A stretch of 64,000 bases of DNA from Geojedonia sp051814705 (GCA_051814705.1 JBPWQW010000004.1:186001-250000); one strand, 5' to 3'. Shown: positions 44,539 to 54,339, numbered from the stretch's first letter. The notes: generated from the sequence alone by a model not told the origin. Made by a program: numbers and translations.

Positions 44539-45519
44539 ATGGATTACGCCAAAAACATTCTCGAAACCATCGGTAACACACCCTTGGTAAAACTCAATAC
44601 GCTTACAGCCGAACTTCCTTGTTTGGTTCTGGCGAAATACGAAACCTTTAACCCAGGAAACTCAGTAAAAGATCGTATGGCATTAAAAATGATTGAGGAT
44701 GCCGAAGTTGATGGACGCTTAAAACCTGGAGGAACCATTATTGAAGGCACTTCGGGGAATACTGGAATGGGTTTAGCCTTAGTAGCCATAGTGAAAGGTT
44801 ATAAATGCATTTTTGTAATTAGTGATAAACAGTCCAAGGAAAAGATGGACATACTACGAGCCGTTGGTGCTCAAGTTATTGTATGTCCAACCGACGTGTC
44901 GCCAGAGGACCCTCGGAGTTATTATTCAGTTTCTAAACGTTTGGCAACCGAAGTACCAAACTCTTGGTATGTTAACCAATACGATAACCCTAGCAATGCC
45001 AAGGCGCATTATGATGGTACTGGTCCAGAAATCTGGAAACAAACCGATGGTAAAGTCACCCATTTTGTGGTGGGTGTGGGTACAGGTGGAACTATTTCTG
45101 GTGTAGGAAAGTATTTGAAAGAGCAGAATCCAAATATAAAGGTATGGGGAATTGATACCTATGGCTCTGTGTTTAAAAAATACCATGAAACCGGCATTTT
45201 TGATGAAAAAGAAATTTACCCTTATGTCACTGAAGGAATAGGCGAGGATATCCTTCCTAAAAATGTAGATTTTGATATTATTGATGGGTTTACCAAAGTG
45301 ACCGATAAAGATGCTGCGGTTTATACGCAATTGCTCGCCAAAAAAGAAGGTATGTTTTTGGGTAATTCGGCTGGAGCAGCCGTAAAAGGGTTGTTACAGT
45401 TAAAGGAACATTTTACAAAAGATGATGTGGTGGTAGTTTTATTTCACGACCATGGTAGTCGTTATGTGGGTAAAATGTTTAATGATGAATGGATGAAAAA
45501 AATGGGGTATCTGGATTAA
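44539..45519 (+). CDS. Cysteine synthase (PLP-dependent)
   Basis: This 326-residue enzyme forms cysteine from O-acetylserine and sulfide. It shows NTPLVKLN, the PLP lysine in FNPGNSVKDRMALKMI (Lys about residue 46), EGTSGNTGMGLALVA, GTGGTISGVGKYLKE and GNSAGAAVKGL. The form resembles the CysM/cystathionine beta-synthase-like group. Its promoter element lies 18 bp upstream. No other sulfur genes are adjacent. Confidence 0.93.
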   Translation: MDYAKNILETIGNTPLVKLNTLTAELPCLVLAKYETFNPGNSVKDRMALKMIEDAEVDGRLKPGGTIIEGTSGNTGMGLALVAIVKGYKCIFVISDKQSKEKMDILRAVGAQVIVCPTDVSPEDPRSYYSVSKRLATEVPNSWYVNQYDNPSNAKAHYDGTGPEIWKQTDGKVTHFVVGVGTGGTISGVGKYLKEQNPNIKVWGIDTYGSVFKKYHETGIFDEKEIYPYVTEGIGEDILPKNVDFDIIDGFTKVTDKDAAVYTQLLAKKEGMFLGNSAGAAVKGLLQLKEHFTKDDVVVVLFHDHGSRYVGKMFNDEWMKKMGYLD

Positions 45520-45746
45520 ATCGATTCTAATTCTTTATTTATACTAGCTCTGACTCTCTTTATGGACTAGTAAATCTTCAAATGGATACATTATAGAATT
45601 TGTAATAGAAATGACTTCAGTAGATAGATAGCATTGCCCTGGATTATCAATACAGCAAAGATGAATGTATTGGGAATAATCGAAAGCAGCTTTTTTTCTG
45701 ACTAAAGCAAGTGCTTAAATTAGAGGAATTAGCTATCTTTAGTAGT
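45520..45746. other. 227 bp intergenic, nothing recognised
   Basis: No ORF or clear signal is seen. A GTG start at 45711 in frame with the next gene is possible, but I prefer the ATG at 45747. Confidence 0.4.
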
Positions 45747-47018
45747 ATGCAAGAAGAGTTTCTCCATTACATCTGGAAGCACAAAAAATTGGATGTGCGC
45801 AATTTAAAAACGACCAAAAATGAGCCGATAGAGATTATTTCGGTTGGACAACATAACTTAAACTCTGGCCCCGATTTTTTTAACGCACAGTTAAAACTTG
45901 GTCATCAGCTTTGGGCAGGTAATGTAGAAATCCATATCAAATCATCTGATTGGTTTGTGCATAATCACGAACAAGATAAAGCCTATGACAATGTGATTCT
46001 TCATGTGGTTTGGGAACACAATATCGATATACATAGAAAAGACAATTCAGAAATCCCGACCCTAGAGCTTAAAAATTGTGTTGACAGTCATCTTTTAGTG
46101 AACTATAATAACTTGTTTTCCAAGCAAAATAAATGGATTAATTGCGAATACCATTTTGCAGATGTGGATGCTTTTATATTGGATAATTGGCTAGAGCGCC
46201 TGTATTTTGAGCGCTTGGAACGCAAATCCAATACCATTCAAGAATTACTTGCAGGTTCCAATAACGATTGGGAAGCCGTTTTGTTTAAATTACTGGCCAG
46301 AACATTTGGGCTTAAAGTTAATGGTGATGCTTTTTTTAGTCTGGCACAATCCATTGATTTTTCTGTGATTAGAAAGCTGCAATCCAAACCAGAACACTTG
46401 GAAGCGCTGTTGTTTGGGCAAGCAGGTTTTTTGGATAGCGACGTCCAAGATTCATATTATATAAGTTTAGCAAAAGACTATCAATTTTTAAAGCAAAAGT
46501 ATCAGCTAGATCACCAACCCGTTTTACCAATACAGTTTTTTAGGTTGCATCCGCCCAATTTTCCAACCATACGTCTGTCACAATTGGCGATGGTATATAG
46601 TCAGCATCAAAACTTGTTTTCAAAAATCATGTCTCTTCAAACGCTCAGTGAATTTTATGAATTGTTTGAAATTTCCACCTCTTCCTTTTGGGAAACGCAT
46701 TACACTTTTGAGAAACAGTCCAAAGCTTCAATTAAAAGCCTTACCAAACCTTTTATAGATTTGATTTTGATCAACACGATATTGCCTTTAAAATTTTGCT
46801 ATTCTAGACATATTGGTCAGCAAATTGAAGACCAAATCATAACAATTGCCAGCGGTATATCTTCAGAAGTTAATTCAATAATAAAAGCTTACAATTCGCT
46901 TAAAAAGGTATCACAAACAGCGTTACAGTCGCAGGCTTTAATTCAATTAAAATCAGAATATTGTGATAAAAATAAATGTTTGCAATGTGCAATTGGCAAT
47001 TCAATTATAGCTAAATAA
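45747..47018 (+). CDS. DUF2851 family protein
   Basis: I start at the ATG (MQEEFLHYIWKHKKLD), the usual family opening. The 423-residue product has VGQHNLNSGPDFFNAQLKLG, WAGNVEIHIKSSDWFVHNH, YDNVILHVVWEH and a C-terminal Cys cluster CDKNKCLQCAIG. Members of this Bacteroidota family look like a nuclease-fold protein with a metal-binding C-terminus, but no function is established. Confidence 0.9.
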   Translation: MQEEFLHYIWKHKKLDVRNLKTTKNEPIEIISVGQHNLNSGPDFFNAQLKLGHQLWAGNVEIHIKSSDWFVHNHEQDKAYDNVILHVVWEHNIDIHRKDNSEIPTLELKNCVDSHLLVNYNNLFSKQNKWINCEYHFADVDAFILDNWLERLYFERLERKSNTIQELLAGSNNDWEAVLFKLLARTFGLKVNGDAFFSLAQSIDFSVIRKLQSKPEHLEALLFGQAGFLDSDVQDSYYISLAKDYQFLKQKYQLDHQPVLPIQFFRLHPPNFPTIRLSQLAMVYSQHQNLFSKIMSLQTLSEFYELFEISTSSFWETHYTFEKQSKASIKSLTKPFIDLILINTILPLKFCYSRHIGQQIEDQIITIASGISSEVNSIIKAYNSLKKVSQTALQSQALIQLKSEYCDKNKCLQCAIGNSIIAK

Positions 47019-47180
47019 TTACTAGTGTAAGAGTTTTCAGTATTCTAATTACGGTAAAACTGTAAATTCATATTTATCTCTGTCTTTTAATCGAAAAAAT
47101 GAAGAGTTTTCAAAATTATTTACGGATAAATGCTATATTCGAAAAAATTAACAAAATATTAACCATTTTAAACAATTCAA

Positions 47181-48413
47181 ATGAAGATTAAATCAATTTT
47201 TAAGTATTCCTTAATTGGAGTGGTTTCAATGAGCTTGTTTCATTGTTCAACTGATGCAACTCAAGATGCAGTTCAAGATGCAACTTTCGATGCCGAAAGC
47301 ATCACATTTCAGGATTCAAAAGCAATACCGGGTAATTATATCGTGGTATACAATAATTCTGTTGGGAAGATGGCACCGCTTGAGAAAGTAAAATCAGCGT
47401 CGGAATATAAACGACAAATGGGTGATTTAAAATCTAAATTTATTTCAGAATTTAAGTCCGCCAATCTTAAAGAAACTGCAATAACCCAAACTTTTGGGCA
47501 TACCATAAAAGGGTTTTCTGCCAATCTAACCGAAGAACAAGTCAGTTCGTTAAGAAAAGATTCTAGAGTTCAAAGTATAGAGCCTGATATGACCATTAGC
47601 ATTTCTCCCTATAGAGGAAAACCAGGAGGCGGTGGAACTACACCACCCGACCAACAAATACCGTATGGAACCACAAGAGTTGGTGGTGGTACAACAGCAT
47701 CAATGCATACAGCTTGGGTTATTGATACGGGTATTGATTTAACGCATCCAGATTTAAATGTAGATGTAGATAGAAGTATATCTTTTCTAACAGGTGGTGG
47801 TGGAGCCACTAGTCCTAACGATCAAAATGGTCATGGTACACACGTGGCAGGAACCATTGGAGCCTTAAATAATAATATTGGTTCTGTAGGCGTTGCTCCA
47901 GGCACCTTGGTTGTTGCTGTAAGAGTTTTGGACAGAAGAGGTAGTGGAAGCACTTCTGGCGTCATAGCTGGAATTGATTATGTTGCGGCAAATGGTGCCG
48001 TTGGGGATGTTGCCAATATGAGCTTGGGTGGTAGCGCTTCAACGGCTCTAGATAATGCTGTAATTGCAGCATCTTCAAAGGTTAAATTTGCTTTAGCAGC
48101 AGGAAATGAGTCTGATGATGCCAATAACCATTCGCCTGCAAGAGCTAATGGCCCTAATGTCTATACCATTTCAGCCATGAACAGTAGTGATAATTGGGCA
48201 TCCTTTTCCAATTTTGGAAATCCACCAATAGATTATTGTGCGCCAGGAGTGGGCATCTATTCAACTTGGAAAGACGGCGGTTATAATACGATTAGTGGAA
48301 CCTCAATGGCTACACCACACGCCGCGGGAGTTTTATTATTAGGAAACCCATCATCTGATGGTACGGTTAATGGCGACCCTGATGGAAATCCAGATCCTAT
48401 TATTCATCATTAA
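47181..48413 (+). CDS. S8 subtilisin-like protease, secreted lipoprotein-type
   Basis: This 410-residue protease has a lipoprotein signal (LIGVVSMSLFHC), an I9 inhibitor propeptide (GNYIVVYNNSV, TFGHTIKGFSANLTEEQV), then the peptidase domain with the Asp motif VIDTGIDLTHPDL, the His motif NGHGTHVAGTIG, the Asn of SSKVKFALAAGNE and the Ser motif GTSMATPHAAG. The domain is short and ends in a Pro/Asp-rich tail. It is probably an exported protease for nutrient digestion. Confidence 0.92.
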   Translation: MKIKSIFKYSLIGVVSMSLFHCSTDATQDAVQDATFDAESITFQDSKAIPGNYIVVYNNSVGKMAPLEKVKSASEYKRQMGDLKSKFISEFKSANLKETAITQTFGHTIKGFSANLTEEQVSSLRKDSRVQSIEPDMTISISPYRGKPGGGGTTPPDQQIPYGTTRVGGGTTASMHTAWVIDTGIDLTHPDLNVDVDRSISFLTGGGGATSPNDQNGHGTHVAGTIGALNNNIGSVGVAPGTLVVAVRVLDRRGSGSTSGVIAGIDYVAANGAVGDVANMSLGGSASTALDNAVIAASSKVKFALAAGNESDDANNHSPARANGPNVYTISAMNSSDNWASFSNFGNPPIDYCAPGVGIYSTWKDGGYNTISGTSMATPHAAGVLLLGNPSSDGTVNGDPDGNPDPIIHH

Positions 48414-48430
48414 AAATATTTTTTATAGAT

Positions 48431-48460
48431 AAGCCACTTATTTTTTAAGTGGCTTTTTTT
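48431..48460 (+). terminator. Rho-independent terminator after the subtilase
   Basis: aagccactta and taagtggctt form a perfect 10 bp stem with a T-run (ctttttttg) after it. Confidence 0.88.
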
Positions 48461-48489
48461 GTTGCAAAAAATTCGTCAACTTTGTTAAC

Positions 48490-48717
48490 ATGAATATATT
48501 TTACAAAACCTTACTCTATTTTCAAAAACGTGGCTATCATGTATGCCAACGTATTGCTGACCGTTTGGGGATCAGAGCAAAAGTAGTAAGGACTTCATTT
48601 ATGTATTTGACCTTTGTTACCCTAGGTTTTGGATTTGCACTTTATTTATTTATTGCTTTTTGGATGCGCATTAAGGATTTAGTATACACAAAACGCTCTT
48701 CGGTATTTGATCTATGA
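48490..48717 (+). CDS. PspC-domain-like small membrane protein
   Basis: This 75-residue protein has a helical N-terminus with CQRIADRLGIRAKVVRTSFMYLTFVTLGFGFALYLFIAFWM, matching the PspC domain. In proteobacteria PspC senses membrane stress. It begins 30 bp after a terminator, in its own unit. A role in stress sensing is inferred from the family only. Confidence 0.75.
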   Translation: MNIFYKTLLYFQKRGYHVCQRIADRLGIRAKVVRTSFMYLTFVTLGFGFALYLFIAFWMRIKDLVYTKRSSVFDL

Positions 48718-49210
48718 GCCATGACTGATGCGTTTATAAAATGCGAGTATTGAGTTAAGTGAAACTTATTATTTGATGATTTGTTAAAATTTTCACGATT
48801 TTATAAGTATTACTAGGTGTTATTATTTTAGGTTGTGTCTTGACTAAACTAAAAGAAAGTACTTGATGCAAAAATAATATTGTTGATATAGCGTTTAAGG
48901 AATTGTTCAACCCATTAAAGGTCATAATCATTACAAATTAAGACTTAAGACACAACACAGGTTGTAGAGTTATTGGATTTAAGGATAGACAAGGAAAAAA
49001 CGGAGTAATTCTGTGGGTGAAGTGAGATTGTTGCTCAACTTAAAAATGACTATTTCGTGAGGGCTTAAAACAGCTTGAAAAATGGAAGAGCATTTATAAT
49101 ATTAAATGACCTAAGTTTGATTTTAACAACCAATGTTTTAATAAATCATTTTTTTTTAGCATCTTGTCGACTTTAAATTTTTAACTAACTAAATAACTCA
49201 TTCCTTACAT
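48718..49210. other. 493 bp intergenic with a long-spaced inverted repeat
   Basis: No gene is supported. Two near-complementary arms, ggttgtgtcttga (48831-48843) and ttaagacacaaca (48945-48957), lie about 100 bp apart and match in 11 of 13 positions. The enclosed 127 bp could be a MITE or a decayed insertion sequence. A frame from 48965 to about 49028 (GFKDRQGKNGVILWVK) looks like a gene fragment but I cannot name it. Confidence 0.4.
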
Positions 49211-50905
49211 ATGAAGAAATATCTTCTTTCTGTTTTTGCATTAATTTCACCCATATTATTATTAGCCCAAGACACTGCCGAAGTTGGTCTAGACAAGCAA
49301 ATCGATCAAGCTTTTGCCCCCATTTCAAACTTTTTCTCAAACATTATTTTCTTTGAAGTTTTTCCAGGCGCACCATTTGTAATTGTGCTTTTGGTTGGTA
49401 GTGCTGCTTTTTTTACGATTTATTTTGGGTTCCCAAATTTTCGATATTTTAGAAAAGCGATTGATATTGTTCGTGGTAAATACGAAGATATTGAAAAGCA
49501 TGGAGCTCAATTTCTATATGGTGAAGATGGTATTTCGCATGGAGTAGATTTCAATAAAATAGATAATGTTGATGATCATATTGATTCGCTACCAGATGAT
49601 TTAGTAGTTGATGGTGATATTAAAGATACCATTAGAGATGAAAGTTCTCATGGTGAAGTATCCCATTTTCAAGCTTTGGCAACTGCCGTTTCAGGTACTG
49701 TTGGAAACGGGAATATTGCAGGTGTAGCTTTAGCAATTGCTTTGGGTGGCCCTGGAGCAACCTTTTGGATGGTTGTTTGTGGGCTTCTTGGAATGTCAAC
49801 TAAATTTGTGGAGTGTACTTTAGGTGTACAATATAGAGATGTTGGCAAAGACGGAACGGTATATGGTGGTCCCATGTTTTATTTGACCAAAGGGTTAAAA
49901 GAGAGGGGATTTGCAAGACTTGGAAAAGTTGCAGCTGTCCTTTTTGCTATTTTTTGTATTGGTGGATCTTTTGGTGGCGGTAACGCTGCACAATCCAATC
50001 AGGCAACAATTGTACTTAAAGACATTTTGGGCTTAGAAAGTACGGCAGCCGGATTTTGGATTGGTGTTATTATTGCAGTTTTTGTCGGTGCCATTATAAT
50101 TGGAGGAATAAGAAGAATCGCTTCAGTAACAGAGAAAGTAGTTCCATTCATGGCTATTTTTTACATACTGGCTTGTATATACATATTGTTTAGTAATTTT
50201 AGTTTATTAGATGATGCTTTTGGATTAATTTTTTCTGAAGCATTTAATCCAAGAGCTATTGGAGTTGGTGGTTTTATAGGTGTTTTATTAGTTGGATTTA
50301 AAAGAGCGGCTTTTTCAAACGAAGCAGGTGCTGGTTCAGCATCAATTGCTCACTCTGCAGTACGCACCAAATATTCAGCTTCAGAAGGATTAGTAGCCTT
50401 GTTAGAGCCCTTTATTGACACTGTTGTAATTTGTACCATGACAGCCTTAGTAATAGTAATTTTTAATATGGGAGGCGCTTTTCAATATGGAGGAGACGGT
50501 TTAGGTGCAGTAATGATTGATGGAGTTTCTTATGAAGGAGCCGGAATTACACAACAAGCATTTAATAGCTTTATTCCATATTCTCATTTATTTTTAACAG
50601 TTGCAGTAGTGTTATTTGCTATTTCTACAATGATTTCTTGGTCTTATTACGGATTACAATCTTGGAAATATTTATTTGGTAGAGGTAAAGCGGCCGATTT
50701 AACTTATAAAGTACTATTCTTAGTTTTTGTAATTATTGGAGCTGCAGCAAGTATGAATTCTATCTGGGAATTCTCTGATGCCATGATTTTTGCTATGGTA
50801 TTCCCAAATATGGTGGGTCTTTATTTCTTATTCCCAGTAGTAAAACGACAATTAAAACGTTACCTCGACGCTATCAATTTGAAAAAAGAAGCGATAGAGA
50901 GCTAG
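49211..50905 (+). CDS. Alanine/glycine:sodium symporter (AGCS family)
   Basis: This 564-residue transporter imports alanine or glycine with a cation. It has the AGCS signature in GTVGNGNIAGVALAIALGGPGATFWM, TKFVECTLGVQYRD, GGPMFYLTKGL, and RAAFSNEAGAGSASIAHSA. It has about 11 membrane helices. The N-terminus has an unusual signal-like helix (MKKYLLSVFALISPILLLAQ) and there is an inserted acidic region at residues 95-145 (DNVDDHIDSLPDDLVVDGD), both seen in Bacteroidota members. A short gene of helix-hairpin-helix type follows. Confidence 0.93.
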   Translation: MKKYLLSVFALISPILLLAQDTAEVGLDKQIDQAFAPISNFFSNIIFFEVFPGAPFVIVLLVGSAAFFTIYFGFPNFRYFRKAIDIVRGKYEDIEKHGAQFLYGEDGISHGVDFNKIDNVDDHIDSLPDDLVVDGDIKDTIRDESSHGEVSHFQALATAVSGTVGNGNIAGVALAIALGGPGATFWMVVCGLLGMSTKFVECTLGVQYRDVGKDGTVYGGPMFYLTKGLKERGFARLGKVAAVLFAIFCIGGSFGGGNAAQSNQATIVLKDILGLESTAAGFWIGVIIAVFVGAIIIGGIRRIASVTEKVVPFMAIFYILACIYILFSNFSLLDDAFGLIFSEAFNPRAIGVGGFIGVLLVGFKRAAFSNEAGAGSASIAHSAVRTKYSASEGLVALLEPFIDTVVICTMTALVIVIFNMGGAFQYGGDGLGAVMIDGVSYEGAGITQQAFNSFIPYSHLFLTVAVVLFAISTMISWSYYGLQSWKYLFGRGKAADLTYKVLFLVFVIIGAAASMNSIWEFSDAMIFAMVFPNMVGLYFLFPVVKRQLKRYLDAINLKKEAIES

Positions 50906-50926
50906 TTTTTTAATCACATATAACTT

Positions 50927-51796
50927 ATGAAATCCCATTTTTTGTTTTCCAAACAGCAACGAAGTGGGATTTTTTTATTGCTGCTTGTAATTGTTGCAGT
51001 TCAATGTCTGTACTTTTTTGTTGATTTTTCTCCCGAAGAAGCCAATATTAATACGGATGACCTTATGCGATACCAAAGCGAGATAGACTCTTTGCGTTTG
51101 GTTGAAATTGAAAACAACAAACCTAAAATATATCCTTTTAATCCAAATTATATAACAGATTATAAAGGGTACACGTTAGGAATGAGCACTGAAGAAATAG
51201 ATAGGCTTTTATCTTTTAGAAAACAAAATAAATGGGTCAATTCGGTAAAAGAATTTCAAATCGTTACCCAAGTTTCAGACTCTTTGCTCAGCACAATTTC
51301 TCCATATTTTCAATTTCCAGAATGGGTGACTCGCCCAAACTCAAACTCAACGTTCATCGTTCAAAAGAATTCGGCAGTCAAAACCTACGAACAAAAGCGT
51401 GATTTAAATACAGCGACAGCACAACAACTTCAAGCCGTTAATGGTATAGGTGAGACATTGTCAGAACGTATTATTAAGTATAGAGATAAGTTTACGGGAG
51501 GCTTCATTGCTGACGTACAACTTCAGGATATATATGGATTGTCTCCAGAAGTTATAGAGCGAATCCTAAATGATTTCACCGTAAAAACGCCAAGAGAGGT
51601 GCGAAAATTAAATTTGAATACCGCCACAGCCAATGAGTTGGTAACGATTCAGTATATAGATTATGAAATAGCGCATCGTATAATTGAGGAACGAACTTTA
51701 AGGGAAGGTTTTAAGTCGCTAGACGAATTGTTAAGAGTTAAGAATTTTCCAGCACATAAAATTGAGATAATTAAATTATCTTTGACCCTTGAATAA
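50927..51796 (+). CDS. ComEA-like helix-hairpin-helix protein
   Basis: This 289-residue protein has one N-terminal membrane helix (IFLLLLVIVAVQCLYFF) and several HhH motifs: LNTATAQQLQAVNGIGETLSERIIKY and LNTATANELVTIQYIDYEIAHRII. Such modules bind DNA without sequence preference. It resembles ComEA-type competence proteins but with extra repeats (the first part has TLGMSTEEIDRLLSF). It lies 22 bp after the symporter. A role in DNA uptake is inferred from the family. Confidence 0.83.
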   Translation: MKSHFLFSKQQRSGIFLLLLVIVAVQCLYFFVDFSPEEANINTDDLMRYQSEIDSLRLVEIENNKPKIYPFNPNYITDYKGYTLGMSTEEIDRLLSFRKQNKWVNSVKEFQIVTQVSDSLLSTISPYFQFPEWVTRPNSNSTFIVQKNSAVKTYEQKRDLNTATAQQLQAVNGIGETLSERIIKYRDKFTGGFIADVQLQDIYGLSPEVIERILNDFTVKTPREVRKLNLNTATANELVTIQYIDYEIAHRIIEERTLREGFKSLDELLRVKNFPAHKIEIIKLSLTLE

Positions 51797-51811
51797 TAAA
51801 AAATTGGATTT

Positions 51812-52978
51812 ATGAGTAGTATGTACTTCACAGAAGAACATCAAATGTTTAGACAGAGTTTAAAGGATTTTTTGCAGAAGGAAGTGGTTCCACATGTTGA
51901 AAAATGGGAAAAAACAGGAACAATAGAACGCTTTATTTGGAAAAAATTTGGAGACATGGGCTTTTTCGGTTTGGCCTACCCAGAACAATATGGAGGTTTG
52001 AATTTAGATTTGTTTTACACCGTAATCCTTCTTGAAGAATTACAAAAAATAAATTCCGGAGGTTTCGCAGCTGCTATTTGGGCGCATTGTTATTTAGCAA
52101 TGACCCATGTTAATAAAGAAGGTGATCATGATATTAAACAGCGCTATTTGACAGCAAGTATTGCTGGTGATAAAATTGGATGCCTTTGTGTAACCGAACC
52201 TTTTGGCGGTAGTGATGTTGCAGGTATGCGTACAACTGCTGTTAAAAAGGGAGACAATTTTATTATTAATGGGTCAAAAACATTCATTACTAATGGAGTC
52301 TACTGTGATTATATGGTTGTAGCGGCCAAAACAAATCCAGAGTTGGGCAATAAGGGCATTAGTATGTTTATTATAGATAAAGACACACCTGGGGTCTCTA
52401 CTTCAAAACTGGATAAACTAGGTTGGAGAGCTTCGGATACAGCAGAAATTGCTTTTGATGAGGTTAGCATTCCTGCTAGCAATTTGATGGGTGAACTAAA
52501 TAAAGGGTTTTCCTATATCATGCAGCATTTTGCTTTAGAGCGTTTGATTATGGGGGTCAATGCCCACGCAAGAGCCGAATACGCTTTGGACTACGTTTTA
52601 CAATATATGGCAGAACGCCAAACCTTTGGTAAAACTATAAACAAATATCAGGCATTACGACATAAGTTTTCAGATATGTACAGCTTTATGGAAATATGCA
52701 AAGAGTATAATTATACGGTTGCCAATAGATTGAACAAAGGTGAGTATGTGGTTAAGGAAGCCACCATTTCAAAATTACAATCCACTAAAATGGCAGATGA
52801 GGTAGTGTATGGCTGTTTACAGTTTTTAGGTGGATATGGTTATATGGAAGATTATCCAATGGCGCGTTTATTTAGGGATAGTAGATTGGGGCCAATTGGT
52901 GGAGGAACTTCGGAGATCCTTCGTGAAATTATCGCCAAAATGGTTATTGATAAAAAGAACTACAAACCAGCAACTTAA
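51812..52978 (+). CDS. Acyl-CoA dehydrogenase
   Basis: This 388-residue flavoenzyme oxidises acyl-CoA in fatty-acid or branched-chain degradation. It shows LCVTEPFGGSDVAGMRTTA (FAD/substrate), KTFITNGVYCDY, the helical ERLIMGVNAHARAEYALDY, RQTFGKTINKYQALRHKFSDM, CLQFLGGYGYMEDYPMARLFRD and GPIGGGTSEILREIIAKM. The catalytic Glu would lie in the last third. Substrate chain length cannot be told. It follows the HhH gene by 15 bp. Confidence 0.94.
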   Translation: MSSMYFTEEHQMFRQSLKDFLQKEVVPHVEKWEKTGTIERFIWKKFGDMGFFGLAYPEQYGGLNLDLFYTVILLEELQKINSGGFAAAIWAHCYLAMTHVNKEGDHDIKQRYLTASIAGDKIGCLCVTEPFGGSDVAGMRTTAVKKGDNFIINGSKTFITNGVYCDYMVVAAKTNPELGNKGISMFIIDKDTPGVSTSKLDKLGWRASDTAEIAFDEVSIPASNLMGELNKGFSYIMQHFALERLIMGVNAHARAEYALDYVLQYMAERQTFGKTINKYQALRHKFSDMYSFMEICKEYNYTVANRLNKGEYVVKEATISKLQSTKMADEVVYGCLQFLGGYGYMEDYPMARLFRDSRLGPIGGGTSEILREIIAKMVIDKKNYKPAT

Positions 52979-53018
52979 AAAAACACAAATTTTCATTGCC
53001 AATTGAAAATAATGATTT

Positions 53019-53026
53019 TATATTTG
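53019..53026 (+). promoter_or_regulatory. -7 promoter element of rpsU
   Basis: TATATTTG, 37 bp upstream of the start codon, with an attgcc-type -33 TTG about 20 bp further upstream. It fits the Bacteroidota consensus and supports a separate promoter for rpsU. Confidence 0.65.
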
Positions 53027-53063
53027 CGCACTGAAATTTTAAAAGAGAGGAGGTTAAGACACT

Positions 53064-53258
53064 ATGTTAATAATACCGATTAAAGAAGGAGAAAATATAG
53101 ATAGAGCATTAAAGCGTTTTAAGCGTAAGTTCGATAAAACTGGTGCAAAGCGTCAATTGCAGCTTCGTAAACAGTTTACTAAACCTTCTGTATTGAATAG
53201 GGCTCAAATTCAAAAAGCACAATACATTCAAAGATTAAGAGATCAAGAGAATATATAA
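53064..53258 (+). CDS. rpsU: Ribosomal protein bS21
   Basis: This 64-residue basic protein begins MLIIPIKEGENIDRALKRFKRKFDKTG, the bS21 pattern, and has KRQLQLRKQFTKPS. It is a 30S subunit component near the anti-Shine-Dalgarno. Its gene is preceded by aagagaggaggt, a strong purine-rich RBS, unusual in Bacteroidota where SD sequences are rarely used. Confidence 0.95.
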   Translation: MLIIPIKEGENIDRALKRFKRKFDKTGAKRQLQLRKQFTKPSVLNRAQIQKAQYIQRLRDQENI

Positions 53259-53276
53259 TTTGATATCTAACTCATA

Positions 53277-53311
53277 AAATCCTGCTAGAAATAGTGGGAT
53301 TTTTTTTTGCC
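53277..53311 (+). terminator. Terminator after rpsU
   Basis: aatcctgcta and tagtgggatt pair over 10 bp with two G-T pairs and are followed by nine T residues. Confidence 0.88.
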
Positions 53312-53369
53312 TTCGTAGTAGATTATCGTAAATACTTTGTATTTTTAAGGAGTACTTCTAACGTTGACG

Positions 53370-54260
53370 ATGTCTTTAAAATCCTTTACAGATTACTTGC
53401 TTCTTGAGAAAAAATATTCTTTACACACTATTGGGTCTTATAAAATAGATCTAGAAAGTTTTGAAGCATTTATTCAACATGAATTTGATGCCGAATCAAT
53501 AGATCAAGTGAACTATCAGCAGATAAGGAATTGGATTGTAAATTTGGTAGATAGTGGGATTACAAACAGAACGATTAACAGAAAAATATCGTCACTGAAT
53601 TCGTACTATAAGTTTTTGTTAAAAACAGAGGCCATTACTACAAACCCGCTGGCAAAACACAGGGCTCTTAAAGCGAATAACAAAGTACAAATTCCTTTTT
53701 CAGAACAAGAAATGGCCACCGTTTTGGATGAATTGAGCCTAGAATCAGATTTTGAAGGATTAAGAAATAAATTAATTGTAGAACTTTTTTATGCAACGGG
53801 CATTAGACGTATAGAATTGATACAAATTAAGATGGCTGACGTTGACCTTCACAATAAAACGTTAAAAGTCCTAGGTAAGAGAAATAAGGAGCGTTATATA
53901 CCGTTAATTAGTACCGTTGTTGATTCTTTAAATCGATATACTGATAAAAGAAATACACTAACTTCAATCAAAGATAAAGAGTATCTTTTTTTAACTAAAA
54001 AAGGAGCGAAAATATACGAAACACTTGTGTACAGAATTATAAATGATTATTTTAGTAAAGCATCAAGCAAGGTGAAACGCAGCCCACATATATTAAGGCA
54101 TTCGTTCGCAACCCATTTGCTTAATCAGGGTGCAAATCTAAATGCTGTTAAAGAACTTCTTGGTCATTCAAGCCTTGCAGCCACACAGGTTTATACTCAT
54201 AATAGTATAGCCGAATTAAAAAAAGTGTATTCCAATACACACCCCAGGAGTAAAAAGTAA
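53370..54260 (+). CDS. xerC: Tyrosine recombinase XerC
   Basis: This 296-residue recombinase, with partner XerD, resolves chromosome dimers at dif. The N-terminal SAM-like domain starts LKSFTDYLLLEKKYSLHTIGSYK. Catalytic residues: Arg in ATGIRRIEL, HILRHSF (H-x-x-R), LLGHSS and the nucleophile in TQVYTH. I start at the ATG (53370); a TTG lies two codons upstream. Unlike the integrase at 10077 it has the full catalytic set and is a housekeeping gene. Confidence 0.92.
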   Translation: MSLKSFTDYLLLEKKYSLHTIGSYKIDLESFEAFIQHEFDAESIDQVNYQQIRNWIVNLVDSGITNRTINRKISSLNSYYKFLLKTEAITTNPLAKHRALKANNKVQIPFSEQEMATVLDELSLESDFEGLRNKLIVELFYATGIRRIELIQIKMADVDLHNKTLKVLGKRNKERYIPLISTVVDSLNRYTDKRNTLTSIKDKEYLFLTKKGAKIYETLVYRIINDYFSKASSKVKRSPHILRHSFATHLLNQGANLNAVKELLGHSSLAATQVYTHNSIAELKKVYSNTHPRSKK

Positions 54261-54339
54261 TATGTAAATGTCTAACCTAAAAATGAGGATCCTAAAATGA
54301 CGATATTATACGGAATCATTTTTATAAAAAACTGAACAG

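Noticed and set aside
53370..54260. A second integrase marking a mobile element next to the tRNA cluster
   Set aside because: The protein is a normal XerC with a full catalytic set; no cargo genes or attachment-site copies are seen.
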